Shown here: positions 1-11,708 of the stretch, piece after piece
Position numbering within the stretch: the stretch's first letter is position 1
Layout: the number at the start of each line of letters is the position of its first letter
Assembly: GCA_008692225.1 (NCBI GenBank)
Contig: VICG01000018.1
Coordinates: 186,001-250,000, forward strand
Source: Monilinia fructicola
Taxonomy: Eukaryota; Ascomycota; Leotiomycetes; Helotiales; Sclerotiniaceae
Length of the DNA stretch: 64,000 bases
Reading direction: 5' to 3'
Notes under the pieces: generated by a model
What the model was told of the DNA's origin: nothing
The model's input: the letters and a program-made list of their open reading frames with translations, nothing else
Databases searched by the model: none
Translations under genes and position numbers: made by a program

Positions 1-126
1 ATCGATATTAATAGTATTTTAAATTAATCTTAAAATGATATTAAATTTATATTATTATAATAACTCATTAATCGTCTTAAGATAATATTAAGACATTTTG
101 AAATATTTTACAAAAATTGAAATTAA

Positions 127-2131
127 GGTTTTAAAAGTGTACTTCACTTACTTTTTTACTTAAAAAAAAATCCTATTATTATTATCATTATTATTTTTTC
201 CTTAAAGAGATCGTCCCACCACTCGGCTAAAACTACCTATAAGTAACTAACCGTAATTCTCGAACAACGATTTTTTGAATTCTATAATATTATAATGGAT
301 AACTATATTAAAGTTTTAACACTATATTAATATCATCTTTATAGTGCTTTAATATTATCTTAAATGATTCAGTTATTTAAAGCCAGTTTAAGATATAGCA
401 ATATATCATTAAACATCTCAATGTTTCTTAGGATACTTTATGTATTTGATCTATTTTAAGATTAGTTCAAAATTAGTTCAAAATTAGCTTTAAATTATCT
501 TAACATATTGAAATATTTTAAACTCATTCTAGGAACGTTTCAAAATAGTGTAAAAATATCAGTTGCGCTTTTATGTACTAGTATCTATGAATACTTATCT
601 AAACTTGATTATATTATTAAATAGATAGGAGTTTTTTATATACTTCATGCTTTATTTAATTCTATGTGTTCAAGCGGATCTTACAAAAGCTATACGCAGA
701 TATACAACTCACAATTATTCAACCAAACCTTGGTATTCTCCTACATACCTACCTATAGTAATTATTTTTGAGTATTAGTATCCTGATTTATACTTGCGAT
801 AAAACCTTCAAAATATAACTATAGGTAAGTTTTCAATGAATGGTAATAGAATAAAATTTAAAAATACAAACAAAAAAATCAAAAACAAAGGCCCTCTTGG
901 AAACCAAATAACTTAATAAATATTATAGTCAAACTCATCAATTTATACCAAAAAAAGAACTACTGATGTATATATTGTATTTTGAAATTTTAAAATCATT
1001 TTCAACTTCAAAGAAATATAGAAATAATATTGAAAATTTAGGGAAATTGAGCAGGTTTTTAAGATCAAGTTCGCTTATTTAGATTGTATAACTAGGAAGC
1101 ATAGGTACCTAGTACCTTATCATTTCATCAAGATCCCAAATAATTTTTTTATATAAGTATATACCTATATAAATACTATAATTCAGTTAATATAGGTATC
1201 AAACAATACAAAAACAATTTGATAAAACTTTTAGGAATATATTACTTTATGGGTTTTTGACATATTTTAAGATTATATCAAAATCTCGTTTATGTCAATG
1301 AATAATATCTTACAATAGCTTAAATTGCTCAAAATGATCTAATCGTACTTTAAACCTTATTAGAACCTATTCGAAACTGTATCCATACCACTTTAAACCA
1401 TTTTTTCATTAATTTTAAGATCAAATTAAATCTGAATTTGCACAATATAGGTACATAATAAATTGTATAGGTATTGAAACAGCTTTTGAATAGTATTGAA
1501 TTATTTTGAAACATTTCGAAATATTTCGAGATGATTTCAAGTTCAAAGTTTCAAAAGTGAGTTCGATCCAATCGTTTTGAAAGAATTGAATCTACAAATT
1601 TATATCTTCTCGTTGTTATTATTGTCTTCAATTGCTTTTGCTCAAATTAATTATTTCAACCATTCGGCTTAAAGATTAAAATTAGTTTCCAATAAGAAAT
1701 TTTTAAATACTTAGTGGCGCAATTGAATATATTTAACACTATATTAAAACGTTCTTAAAATGGTTTTAAGCTATTTTAGTATTCTAAGATAATATTAAGC
1801 TAATTTAAGCTAATCTTAAAATAGCTTAAATCGATAAAATATATTAATATATTTTAAGATATCTTGAAATAGCTTAAGATAATTTAATAATTGAAGATTA
1901 TGTTAAAACCGTGTTGAGATTATATTAATACCGTATTAAAATCATAATTTAATTAATTATAATAATATATAAGAATTTAAAAATTTAACTATCAAATCAT
2001 TATTAGTTATTTAGCTGAGTGGTTAGATTGATTTGTTCGAGAAAAAAAGTAACGAAAATAATAATATTATTAATAATACTTTTTTTAATTTTTTTTTTAA
2101 AAAAAAGTAGAGAAAATCCACTTTTAAAACT
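127..2131. mobile_element. Decayed element with long terminal inverted repeats
   Basis: The outer ends read GGTTTTAAAAGTG on the left and CACTTTTAAAACT on the right. Similarity continues inward about 130 bp on each side through an A/T-rich run, an (ATT)n stretch and a CCACTCGGCTAA / TTAGCTGAGTGG block (219-230 and 2011-2022). The arms are therefore inverted copies bounding about 2.0 kb. A third, weaker copy of the block lies at 1660-1672. No transposase reading frame is visible inside. The interior is rich in TTTTAAGAT and TTAAGCTATTTTAAG motifs, a texture different from the Gypsy regions. A non-autonomous DNA transposon or foldback element is the simplest reading; no target duplication could be fixed. 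Confidence 0.5.
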
Positions 2132-2959
2132 TTATTTTTTAAGATATTTTAAGATATCTTAACACTGTCTTAAAACGGTTAGTGAGTTATTGCAACAATG
2201 CCGATTTAATACCATTTCAAGATTAGCTTAAAATTAGCTTAAAATGGTGTTAACACCAATTCAAATAGGTTTTAACCACGTTTTAAGCTATTTTAAGTTA
2301 TTTTAAATTATATTGAATTATATTAAGCTATTTTAAAATATTCTTAATTGATATTAAGAATATTTTAACATTATCTCAAACATTATTAAAAAAGCCATAA
2401 AGTACCTACTAGTATACCTATACTATAATAAAGCAATAAAGGTAGGTAACTGAACAGATTTTGATCTTGATACGGTTTGAATATAATTTTTAACTATCAG
2501 ATTATCTCAAACTATATTGAAATAGATCCATACTATATTTAAACATTTATTGATACCTTCATCTTTTTTAAGATCATAGGTAAGTTAAATTAGCTTAATA
2601 TTATCTTAGGATATTATAGGTAAATTTGATTGAAATCAACTGAAGATCTTTTTGAATCGTCTTGAAATGGTGTCAAACATATTCATAGATTTAGGTACTA
2701 AATCGTTCCAGTAAGTATTTTATTAATATTTCAATATTTAGGACTCGGATATTACTAGAATTCGTAATATCATATGATGAATTACTTTAATTTGTTGAAC
2801 TAAGGACTTGTTCTACGATACTTCTTGTAGTACCCTCTTAAATTTTCATTCCAATTTCTAGATTCTAGACGCCTTATATAAAGATGTTAAAATATCAAAT
2901 CGATCTCGTATAAGAATTCTATGAAATTGAACATATGATATAATATATTTCAACTAAAT
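2132..2959. other. Gene-free AT-rich DNA with TTAAG-type motifs
   Basis: No open reading frame or RNA gene is visible. The stretch continues the texture of the element to its left: many short TTTTAAG, TTAAGCTA and TTTTAAGATCATAGG-like words on both strands. It keeps more C and G than the Gypsy regions, so it may be a different and less mutated repeat or intergenic DNA. Confidence 0.5.
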
Positions 2960-3343
2960 GTATTAAGCATACACAACAATCTAAAACAACAATATCTTTT
3001 TATTTTTACCTTCAATATTATATATTATAGCATTGATTGCTTTATAAAATCATTTATATTATCCTTATAATAATAACAATATTGAATAATCAAAATACTT
3101 TTTATATAATCTTCGCTAACTCTAAATTTCATAAGTCTATCAAAGCCTTAATCATTATTCATTTTTGTATAATAAGCTATAAAAAGATTATATATGGAAA
3201 ATTTCAAATTGAACTTTTATTCTTCTATTTTTTCCAATTCGAACAATAATCAATGTACTAACAATTCCTTTAAAAATGTTATTAATAGCTATATTATAAT
3301 ATTTAAATATAGGTAGAATGGAAAACAGACATATAATATCATT
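2960..3343 (+). repeat. Dispersed direct repeat, copy 1
   Basis: This stretch, recognisable from the words ACAACAATCTAAAACAACA and CATTGATTGCTTTATAAAA, recurs at 5620-5990 in the same orientation with mainly C/T and G/A differences. The repeat continues beyond family A element 3344-4352: the segment 4360-4426 plus 4976-5010 matches 6165-6240. The unit was thus over 600 bp before two TIR elements inserted into copy 1. The small reading frames here are not conserved between copies, so I do not call genes. Confidence 0.6.
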
Positions 3344-4352
3344 AGAAGAATCCACGGGCCAACTGAACACACTGGCCAACTGAACAGTCTAACCTAATTA
3401 GGTCACCGCTTTCAAGCTCCAACCTAAATTTCTACTATTATTCTATTATTGTGTTCGATATTAAATCGGATTATGATGATTATACTTTTTGTATAATACT
3501 AAAATAATCTTTATATTTTATAGAATTAAATTTGTTACTTTTCCTTAATTATCTATCTAATTTAAAATTTTATAAAAAAACTCTAATTTAAATTAATATT
3601 CCTTTTCTTTACTAAAAGAAAAAAGTTTATTTTTTATTTTTTAGAGCTAATAAATATTATTTTATAATCTTTATATTTTTATCAGTAAATATAATCATTT
3701 AATATAATTATATTATTATTGTTTATATAATATTATTCTTAGTTTAAACTTAAAAAAATATTAAATTATATTAATTTAGACTTAGTATTAGTTTATTTTT
3801 GAATTATATAATATTAACTTTTTTTATAAATTGATAAAAACATCAATCGAAATTGAGTTTTTCTATAATAATTAAAAACGTTTATAGTTTATTTAGTAAC
3901 TTAATCCTTTAGCTTATTTTTCCCTAAAAAAATTGTTAATATTAATTAATAATTTTAATTTAACAAAATAAAGCTTTATGAATATACTTATAAAATATAT
4001 ATATATATACTTTTCAATTAATTATAATAAAATAATGAGATTTAATACTATATATTTTATTTTATATTTAATATTCATAAATTAAATTACCTATAATAAA
4101 TCTATAAAAAGAGATTTACTATTATAAATTTTATAAATTGAAAAGAATAAATAATATTCTATTAATATTCTATTAACTATATTGAAAAAAGGATATATTT
4201 TTTAAATAAGTATTATTATAAAAATATATATTATAATAATAAAGCATTGAACTAAAATATACCCTTTAAAATGAGATATTGCCTATACATCGCCAAAAAG
4301 AGCTTAGCGCGTTCAGTTGGCTAATGTGTTCAGTTGGCCCGTGGATTCTTCT
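3344..4352. mobile_element. Family A TIR element, copy 1
   Basis: The left end AGAAGAATCCACGGGCCAAC is answered by the exact inverted end at 4333-4352, and the inverted match continues through a second CTGGCCAACTGAAC block. The ends keep high GC while the 900-bp interior is RIP-like AT sequence with no reading frame. A second copy lies at 33869-35040. Its arms match this one except for the few outermost bases, AGAAGAA here and AGAAGGT there, where the two arms of each copy agree with one another. It is a non-autonomous TIR (MITE-like) element, superfamily not determined. Confidence 0.8.
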
Positions 4353-4426
4353 ATAGAATTCATATTTATCTTTTAGAAATATCTTTTTCTATTTTTTTAA
4401 AATTAGCACTATTTATAAATATAATG
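4353..4426 (+). repeat. Continuation of dispersed direct repeat
   Basis: The sequence TTAGAAATATC through TTTATAAATATA matches 6165-6205, showing that the direct repeat resumes after the family A insertion and is interrupted again by the family B element at 4427. Confidence 0.5.
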
Positions 4427-4975
4427 CTCGGGTGGGTTTTAAAAAAGGCATACGTAAAAACATAACTTATAGCTATTTAATAAAACTTTAATATAATTTT
4501 ATAAAATTTATAGGTATTTTAGATTTAGTATTTCTATATTTGCTAAAAGAATTTTATATTATAAAATCTAATATTAAATGAATAATAATATAATAAAATG
4601 TATAAATACTAAGAATTTAATAAAAAACTAAAAATTTTAACTTTTTATATTAATAAAATAAATAAATATTAAACTTATAAAGTATTTAATAAAACTTTAA
4701 AGCTTATATTATTTTTTCATAACTTTAATCCTTGATATCTATATATTATTGAATATTTAAATTAATATATTAATAAATTCTAAGACTTTTCAAAATTATT
4801 ACTTTTGTAATATTAATATCCTTTTAAGAATAATTCTTATAATATAAAAAGTTTATAGAAAGATCTCAAAGTACCAAATCTAATATATATTTAAATTATA
4901 TAAAATTAAATTAAGATTCCGCTGAATAATTATAAGCTTTATATTCGCCTATGCCTTTTTTAAAACGCGCCCGAG
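4427..4975. mobile_element. Family B TIR element, copy 1 (549 bp)
   Basis: It begins CTCGGGTGGGTTTTAAAAAA and ends with the inverted form CGCGCCCGAG. The inverted similarity runs on for about 70 bp past GGCATACG and AACTTATAGCTATTTAATAAAAC. A TA follows the right end; the left neighbour is TG, so the TA duplication is clear only in the other two copies. The interior has no reading frame. It sits inside the direct repeat that is uninterrupted near 6200, giving an empty-site comparison. Confidence 0.8.
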
Positions 4976-5619
4976 TAGTATATTTTTGAAGTTTAATTAT
5001 AATTTATAGTGTTTCTTAGATATATAGCTTTTACTTCAATTTCGACTATAAATATTCAAGTCTTAGTTGAATATAAACTACAAATCTTTTTTTGATTTTT
5101 TAAGACTTTTTATAATTTAATGAAACGATTTGAAATGAATTAATAATCTTATAATAGCTTTGATTGTTTCTATCATCTTTATTATTAATTGAATTATTAT
5201 TATATCAAATCATCCTTTAATCTGCGATTTTATATCTATTTAGAACAATGCGAAAATTATTAATAGAATATTAAAGATTATTTTATTTAATATTCTAATT
5301 ATTTAATATAATTATATAATTATAAATACATCTATTGTATTTAATAATTCAATAGAACAAATCATATAAATATTAATATTATTTTAAAAAATTTTATCAC
5401 TTGAATATAATATAAGCTAATTAATATTAATTTTTGTAGAAATAGAATTGATATTAAAATTAGCAAAATAAGAAAGAGTAATTCATCTAGTAAACTTATT
5501 TTAAACTTTTGAACTTCTTAATATCAGCAATTTATTAGAAACATTCATCAAAGAGAGTATTATTAATTATTATAATTCAATTGAATATATTAAGTATACT
5601 AAGTATATATACTAAGTAG
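4976..5619. other. Gene-free RIP-like AT-rich DNA
   Basis: The first ~40 bp continue the dispersed direct repeat. The rest is AT-rich with scattered homopolymer runs; I see no gene, RNA or terminal repeat. Confidence 0.5.
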
Positions 5620-5990
5620 TTAAGCCTATATAACAATCCAAAACAACGCTTTTCTTTCACTTTTGCCTTCAATGTTGCTTATTATAGCCTTGATTGCTTT
5701 ATAATATTAATTATATTACTCTTATTATAATAATAATATTAAATAAAGAAATACTTTTGTATAATTTTTTATTAATTTAAAATTTTATAAGTTTCTTAAA
5801 GTTTTAGTTATTATTTTTTGTTAGTATAGTAAATTATAAAAGGATTATATATAAAAAATTCAAAATGAGTTTTTAGATTTTTTCAAATTTAAATAATAGC
5901 CAATTTATCAATAAACTTGCTATAAATGTTATTAATAATTATCTTATAATATTTAAATAGAATTAAAAACAATTCTATAATATTATTATT
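5620..5990 (+). repeat. Dispersed direct repeat, copy 2
   Basis: Direct copy of 2960-3343, starting CCTATATAACAATCCAAAACAAC and ending near TATTTAAATAGAATTAAAAAC. Differences from copy 1 are mostly C/T or G/A, consistent with RIP acting on a duplicated unit. The match to copy 1 resumes at about 6165-6240, after sequence missing or diverged in copy 1. Confidence 0.6.
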
Positions 5991-7831
5991 GAATTTGTAT
6001 TTATAAGTATTGACTCTATAATCATATATAATACTATACTTATAAAATACAAAATCGCCTCTAAAATCTAATCAAAGGCTATTAACTTTATTTTATTTTA
6101 ATATTTCTAAAAACTAAAATAGCAACTTCTATATTTATACATTTTATAGCTAATAATTTAAGAATATCTTCTTTTACTTTTTAATTCGATATTATTTATA
6201 GATGTAGAAAAATTATTTTGAAGGTTAAATTATAATTTATGCGATTAAAAGAGTAGAAATATATAAGATAATTCTAAATTTCATAATAATCCTTCAGGCA
6301 AATATTGTAACTTTTATATTATAATTATATTTATATAATTTATTAGTTCTATAGTTTTTATTTTTGTTTTTAGTTATAGTAGTAATAGTAGTAGTAGTAT
6401 TTATTTTGATTTGATAGATAGACTAAAGGCCTCCCTAAAACCTTTTTAAGGGTATAAGAATATATTAAGCTATGAAATTAAATTAAAAACAACCCTAAAA
6501 AGCATTTGGTATATAAAAAGATATAGTATATTTTATCGATTATCTTCTCCTTATTCTATTTAGAATAATAGTAGTATATCAATAATATTTTATTTTTAAT
6601 AAACTAAAATTTAAAGCCTGAATAATCATAAGCAAAAACCTTAGAATAAATATAAATATATAGAAAAAAAGGAAAACAAAAGAGAATAAAAAATAAATCT
6701 AAAAATCAAATACTTCAAACTTGTAATATAATATAGAATTAGATAAATTTATATAATTCACTTCCTAATATATTTCTAAAAAATTATATTCTTATCAAGC
6801 CAAATCTTTAATTAATATAAAAACAGATTATTTGCTTTTTTTAGTATTATTATAATAAAATCAATAGTAAAATTATCATTCGTTTTATAAAATAATATTT
6901 AAATACTTCATCTTTTGAATAAATGAATCATTTTTGATTTCTTCAAAGTAAAAACAATTTTATTTTAAATATATTAATATATAATATCTTTAATTTCTCA
7001 AAAGAAAATGTAGATATTAGTAATTAATAGTATTAGAATTATAAATGAATATATATTATTATTATTATATATAAGTGTTTTAAATAATAGCTTAAAAGAT
7101 ATAGTATATACGATATAAAAATAAAGTGAGCTTTAGAGGGTATTATAGATTGTTTAGCAATTTAATATAATAAATTTTTCAAACTAGATTTCTATATCAT
7201 TTCTTATTCGAAATAAATATTTTAATTTTAAAAATGTAAAAGATTAGTTTTGTAATATTATATGAATTGATGGATACTTTTTAAAATAATGTATTAAACG
7301 ATTTTTAAATATTTAATATAATTATTATAATCTTGAAATCTTATATTATTATTATTTTATATCATATATGAAATTGATAATTAAGTATATAATCAATGTT
7401 TTAGGAAAGGTTTTATTATAATTGATATTTAAACCCTTAATACAATTATCAGTTAAATTACCTATTTAATTATAATTTGCTTTAATCTTTTAAAAATGTA
7501 TAGAATATATATAATAAAATATTAAAAGTAAATAATACTTTTATTAATTTCGTTTATTTTAGAAGATATAATTATTTTTATTCTTATAATTAAAAAAGAA
7601 TCTAAGATTGAAATATTCATTATATAAATTATAAAGATCATACTTAATTAAGTTTTAATAAGCTTTTAAAAATCGAATTGTGATTTAATTAGTTTTTTAT
7701 AAAATATTAAAATTGTTTATAATGATTTTTAAATGTTTTAAGAATATTATAATAGATTATTAATATATGTTAAAGCTTTTTTAATTTCATAATAGATTAT
7801 AATTAAGATTATTAATCATAACAAATTTGCT
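5991..7831. other. Gene-free RIP-mutated AT-rich DNA
   Basis: Apart from the 6165-6240 match to 4360-5010, I see no gene, RNA, terminal repeat or recognisable transposon motif. A short (TAGTAG)n-like stretch is at 6379-6398. The block is probably heavily mutated repeat sequence. Confidence 0.5.
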
Positions 7832-7833
7832 TA

Positions 7834-8622
7834 CTCAGGCGCGTTTTGAAAGAGGCATAGGCAAATATAAAACTTATAATTATTCAACGAAATCTTAATA
7901 TAATTTAATATAACTTATATATATATTAGATTTAGTATTTTAAGATCTTCCTATGAAGTTTTTATATTATAAAAATCATTTTTAAAAGAATATTAATATT
8001 ATAAAGTTAATGATTTTAGAAAATTTTAGTATTTATTAATTTATTAATTTTAAATTCAAAAATATATAAATATTACAAATTAAAATTATAGAAAAATAAT
8101 ATAAGCTTTGAAGTTTTATTAGATGATTTCAAAATTTAATATTATTTATATCAATATATATATTGATATAAAAGGTGGAAAATTCAAATTTTTAACAAAA
8201 AATATGCTTATATAATCCAAATAAACGAATTTACCCCTTCGAAACCTGTAAATTTTCCTATATTTTCAACTTTATTAATTTATATTTTAAACATCAATAA
8301 AGATATTCAAATTCTAAAATAAGATATTTAAAATTTAACTTTCCTTTTATTATTTAACAGAGTTTGATAGATTGAACTATAATATTCGTTAAACTATTCA
8401 ATATTAATATAAATCTTTAATTTTTCATTAAATTTTTAATATTCATACATTTTATTATACTATTATTCATTTAATATTAGGTTTTATAATACAAAATTTT
8501 TTATATTAAGTATAAAAATACTAAATCTATAATATTTATAAATTTTATAAATTATATAAAGGTTTCGCTGAATAACTATAAGTTATATTTTAGCGTATGC
8601 CTCTTTTAAAACCCGCGCCGAG
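7834..8622. mobile_element. Family B TIR element, copy 2 (789 bp)
   Basis: It starts CTCAGGCGCGTTTTGAAAGA and ends with the inverted CGCGCCGAG. A TA on each side (7832-7833, 8623-8624) fits a TA target duplication as made by Tc1/mariner-type transposases. The inverted similarity continues inward through GGCATAGGCAAATATAAAACTTATAATTATT. No reading frame is present, so it is a non-autonomous (MITE-like) copy. Its length is close to copy 3 (794 bp); copy 1 is about 240 bp shorter. Confidence 0.85.
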
Positions 8623-8624
8623 TA

Positions 8625-10379
8625 GAACTTTTAATTATAATTTTTTTGATTATTAAAGGGGGAGTTTTAAGATTATAAATAAAGTTATATTAATTAATAA
8701 TCTAATCTAGATCTTGATTATCTTTACTTTTATTAATTATATCTTTTGAGTAGTTCTTTTTAGCCTTATAAATTATATTATGAAATTCTTTAGCTTTAGA
8801 GGGAAATGGAATTTTAATTGTATATTTTAATTTACATTTTAGAGTTGACTTTAGAGTAAAGTATTCTTAATTTTTGTTTGATTTATTGATTTTGTAAATA
8901 ATGAAACTAAAGATAATAGAAAATTAATTAATAAAGCCTTTTATATTATTTTAATCTTAGAGATTATTAGAAGTTAAGAGTTTAATAATCTTAATATAAA
9001 TGAAATCAAAAAGTTCATCTAAATTATTTTTTGAAACTTTGTAATAATATTAGTTAAATACTTAAATATCTTAATTGAGGAAAATTGTAATTTAAGTTTT
9101 ATAGTTCAGTTTTGTATGTAAATTTTATAAATATTAATGATTATAAAAGAGATATTAAAAAAGATATAATTTAGAATATATTTCATAGTATAAATGGATT
9201 TCTTTAGAGTATTAATAAAATCTATTTTATCATTTAACGTTTATAATATGATTTTCTTTTTCCTATAGTTAAGTAATATATTTACTTTATATATATTATA
9301 TTAAATATCAAAATTTCCTTTATAAAGTATCTATATTTAAAAGGTGAGAAAAGGTAGAGAATATAATTTATTATTTTAGGTATTATAGGTTATGTATTAA
9401 CGTTGAAAATGATTATAATATTAATATCAATCTTAAATAAATTCTCATTATATATTAAGTGTCTTTATTATATATAAAGTTTAATGTTTTTTCGAAAATA
9501 TATTATAATTTTAGATTAAAAATCTTTAATATTTTCAAAGATTAAAAGTTTTTATAAATTGATTGATGAATAGTAATTATATTCTAGGTAAGCTTATATA
9601 TAAATATTAATTTAGGTTTAAGGTTTTTAGATATATATAATATTCATTTTAGATATATAAGATGTTATAATTAAAATTATAAAAGTAAATTCCTCTTGAA
9701 TAATATTGATTTAATTGGTTTATAAATCTTAATGTTAAGTTTATTAAAAATAATAAAAGCTATAGTTTTATTTATATTGTTTTTATATAAAAAAGGAGTA
9801 AATAAATTGATTTATTAGCTGTTTTTAATAAAGATATAAAATTTAAGTTTTAAAGTTCTATAGTAATAATAAATTTATAATTTCCAAATAGAATAATTAA
9901 ATAAATTATTTTACATATCATATTTTTAATTTCAAAAAGCTTAAATATATGGGTTTTAAAAAGCTTAAATAGTAATTTTGTATATTATTATAATAGATTT
10001 ATATTTGCATTGAAAATTAGCTATAAATTCTTTTATAAAAAGAACATGTAATAAAAAAGATTAAGGTTTAAGAAAAATTATTAATTCGTTTAAAAAAGCT
10101 TTATCAGATTATAAAAAACTTTAGGTAGGTTATTAAGATTTATAATTTATATTTACTTAAAATTTAAATATTTATAATTAGAACTAAAGTAAAAGTTATA
10201 GATTGGATGAATTTTATAAATATAATAATAATATAAAATTTATATAAATTAAAATACAAAGGATTATTATTAGAATTTAAATTATTTTATATATTTCCAA
10301 TTTTATAGCTTTATAAATTGCAATTAAACCTTAAATAAGGATTTATTATATTTATAAGAAATATTGATTTTGGAAAATT
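8625..10379. other. Gene-free RIP-mutated AT-rich DNA
   Basis: Long AT-rich stretch without any supportable reading frame or element end. The short GGGGGAG run at 8658 and a (TA)n run at 10470-10490 just to the right are the only distinctive words. Probably an old mutated transposon whose identity is lost. Confidence 0.45.
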
Positions 10380-11134
10380 AAGTTAATTACCCTGCTTTTC
10401 GTCCATTCCCCTATTTAATCAGAATCTTTTATTTAAAAATGCCTATTTTAATGTATTAATAACTCTATGAAATATATATATATATATATATTTTAAATTT
10501 AACTAAAGCTTCTATTTGTATTCATATAGAAATCGCATACAAAATTAAAACTTTAAAAAATATTTATAACCTTTCAATAAAAATAATTATAAAAATATAT
10601 AAATTTTGATAAGATTAAATAATTAGATAATTCAATATAGTAAATAAATAATTAGACTTATATATATTAATCTATAATTAATGAGTAAATTAAAATCATA
10701 GATTCTTTATCTTAAATTTTATTATTAAAATCTAAAAATCTATATCGAATATTTATTATAAATAATAATATATTATTAAGATAAAAAATAAGATAACAAT
10801 TAATTTAAAATCCTTTAAATTTTTTTAGATTAAATTTAGCTATTTTTATTAATCAATTATAAATTTTTCTTAAGATTATAATTCTATATAGGATTTATAT
10901 ATAAATCGAAAACTGAAATTACAATTTTTTATAAACTTCCTTTATCATTTATTAAAAAGTCGCAAAAAATAAAAATCTTTAAGATTTTTTAATAATTATA
11001 TAAAGAAGCTTTAATCAAAATTTAAAAAATATATATTCAATTTTTATAAAGCTATTAATATATTAAAATAAACTTTTTTAGTATAAGATACTAGCCAAAT
11101 GACGGGAGTAGCGAGAAGAGGAGTAGTTGACTTA
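10380..11134. mobile_element. Family C TIR element, copy 1
   Basis: The left end (AAGTTAATTACCCTGCTTTT, then CCCCTATTTAATCAG) and the right end (CCAAATGACGGGAGTAGCGA, then GTTGACTTA) are inverted forms of one terminal repeat. The family consensus is near AAGTTGCCTACCCTA, TTCTCGCCA and CCCCCTATTTAACTAGCA. Inner parts of the arms (AATAACTTTAT / ATAAAGCTATTAATA) also pair. The interior has no reading frame. Other copies are at 38019-38953 and 50281-51180, and one is split by the Gypsy element at 20132-29868. Confidence 0.75.
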
Positions 11135-11148
11135 TTATTATCCAAAGC

Positions 11149-11708
11149 CTACTAGTGGGTGTACGGACTAATAAAACGAAAATATACTTAGTGGATTTTA
11201 ATAAAAAACTATATTAAGTATTTTAATTTTGAAATATTAATTTTGATATTTATATAAGTTTTTATAAAATCACTTATTCTTATGAAAAAATACATAGAGA
11301 AAATAATACTTTTTAAAGATATTAGAAATCTTGAATATTTAATAATATTATAATAAAACAAAATATTATATTCTAATATTGTCACGCAAAAGTAATCCTG
11401 TGATCTTATTATATTAGGAGTGGGGAATAGACCGAAAGTCTATTCTAACCCTAATATCCGATCTTGAATATGTGAAGCACTTTATGCTCTTATATCGAAG
11501 ATTATATATTACTCTTCATCTATATACACTATTTCTTTAACTCTATTGTAGAAGTAGAGTCTTTTAGCCTACTCAATACCACTTATTATAACCCTGAATT
11601 ACTCCCATTGGTAATCCTTGTATACTCTTATATAACTCGACCTTCGTAATAAATATATATAGATATTAATGCTTTAACGTTCTATGCGTCCGTATACCCA
11701 CTAGTGTA
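11149..11708. mobile_element. Family D TIR element, copy 1, interrupted by a solo LTR
   Basis: The left arm (ACTAGTGGGTGTACGGAC, AATAAAACG) and right arm (GTCCGTATACCCACTAGT) are inverted repeats. The inverted complement of the copy at 54549-54824 aligns along this element on both sides of the 272-bp solo LTR at 11380-11651. Without that insertion the length is near 285 bp, like copy 2. No reading frame is present. Confidence 0.8.
11380..11651 (+). mobile_element. Solo LTR nested in a family D element
   Basis: The insertion starts TGTCACGCAAAAGTAATCCT and ends TTCGTAATA (probably TAACA before C-to-T change). AATAT lies on both sides (11375-11379 and 11652-11656), a perfect 5-bp target duplication. 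The boundary is confirmed by the uninterrupted family D copy at 54.5 kb, which reads straight through this point. No matching LTR lies nearby, so this is a solo LTR left by recombination. Its sequence is unlike the Gypsy LTRs in this window, and it is much less RIP-mutated than its surroundings. Confidence 0.85.
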
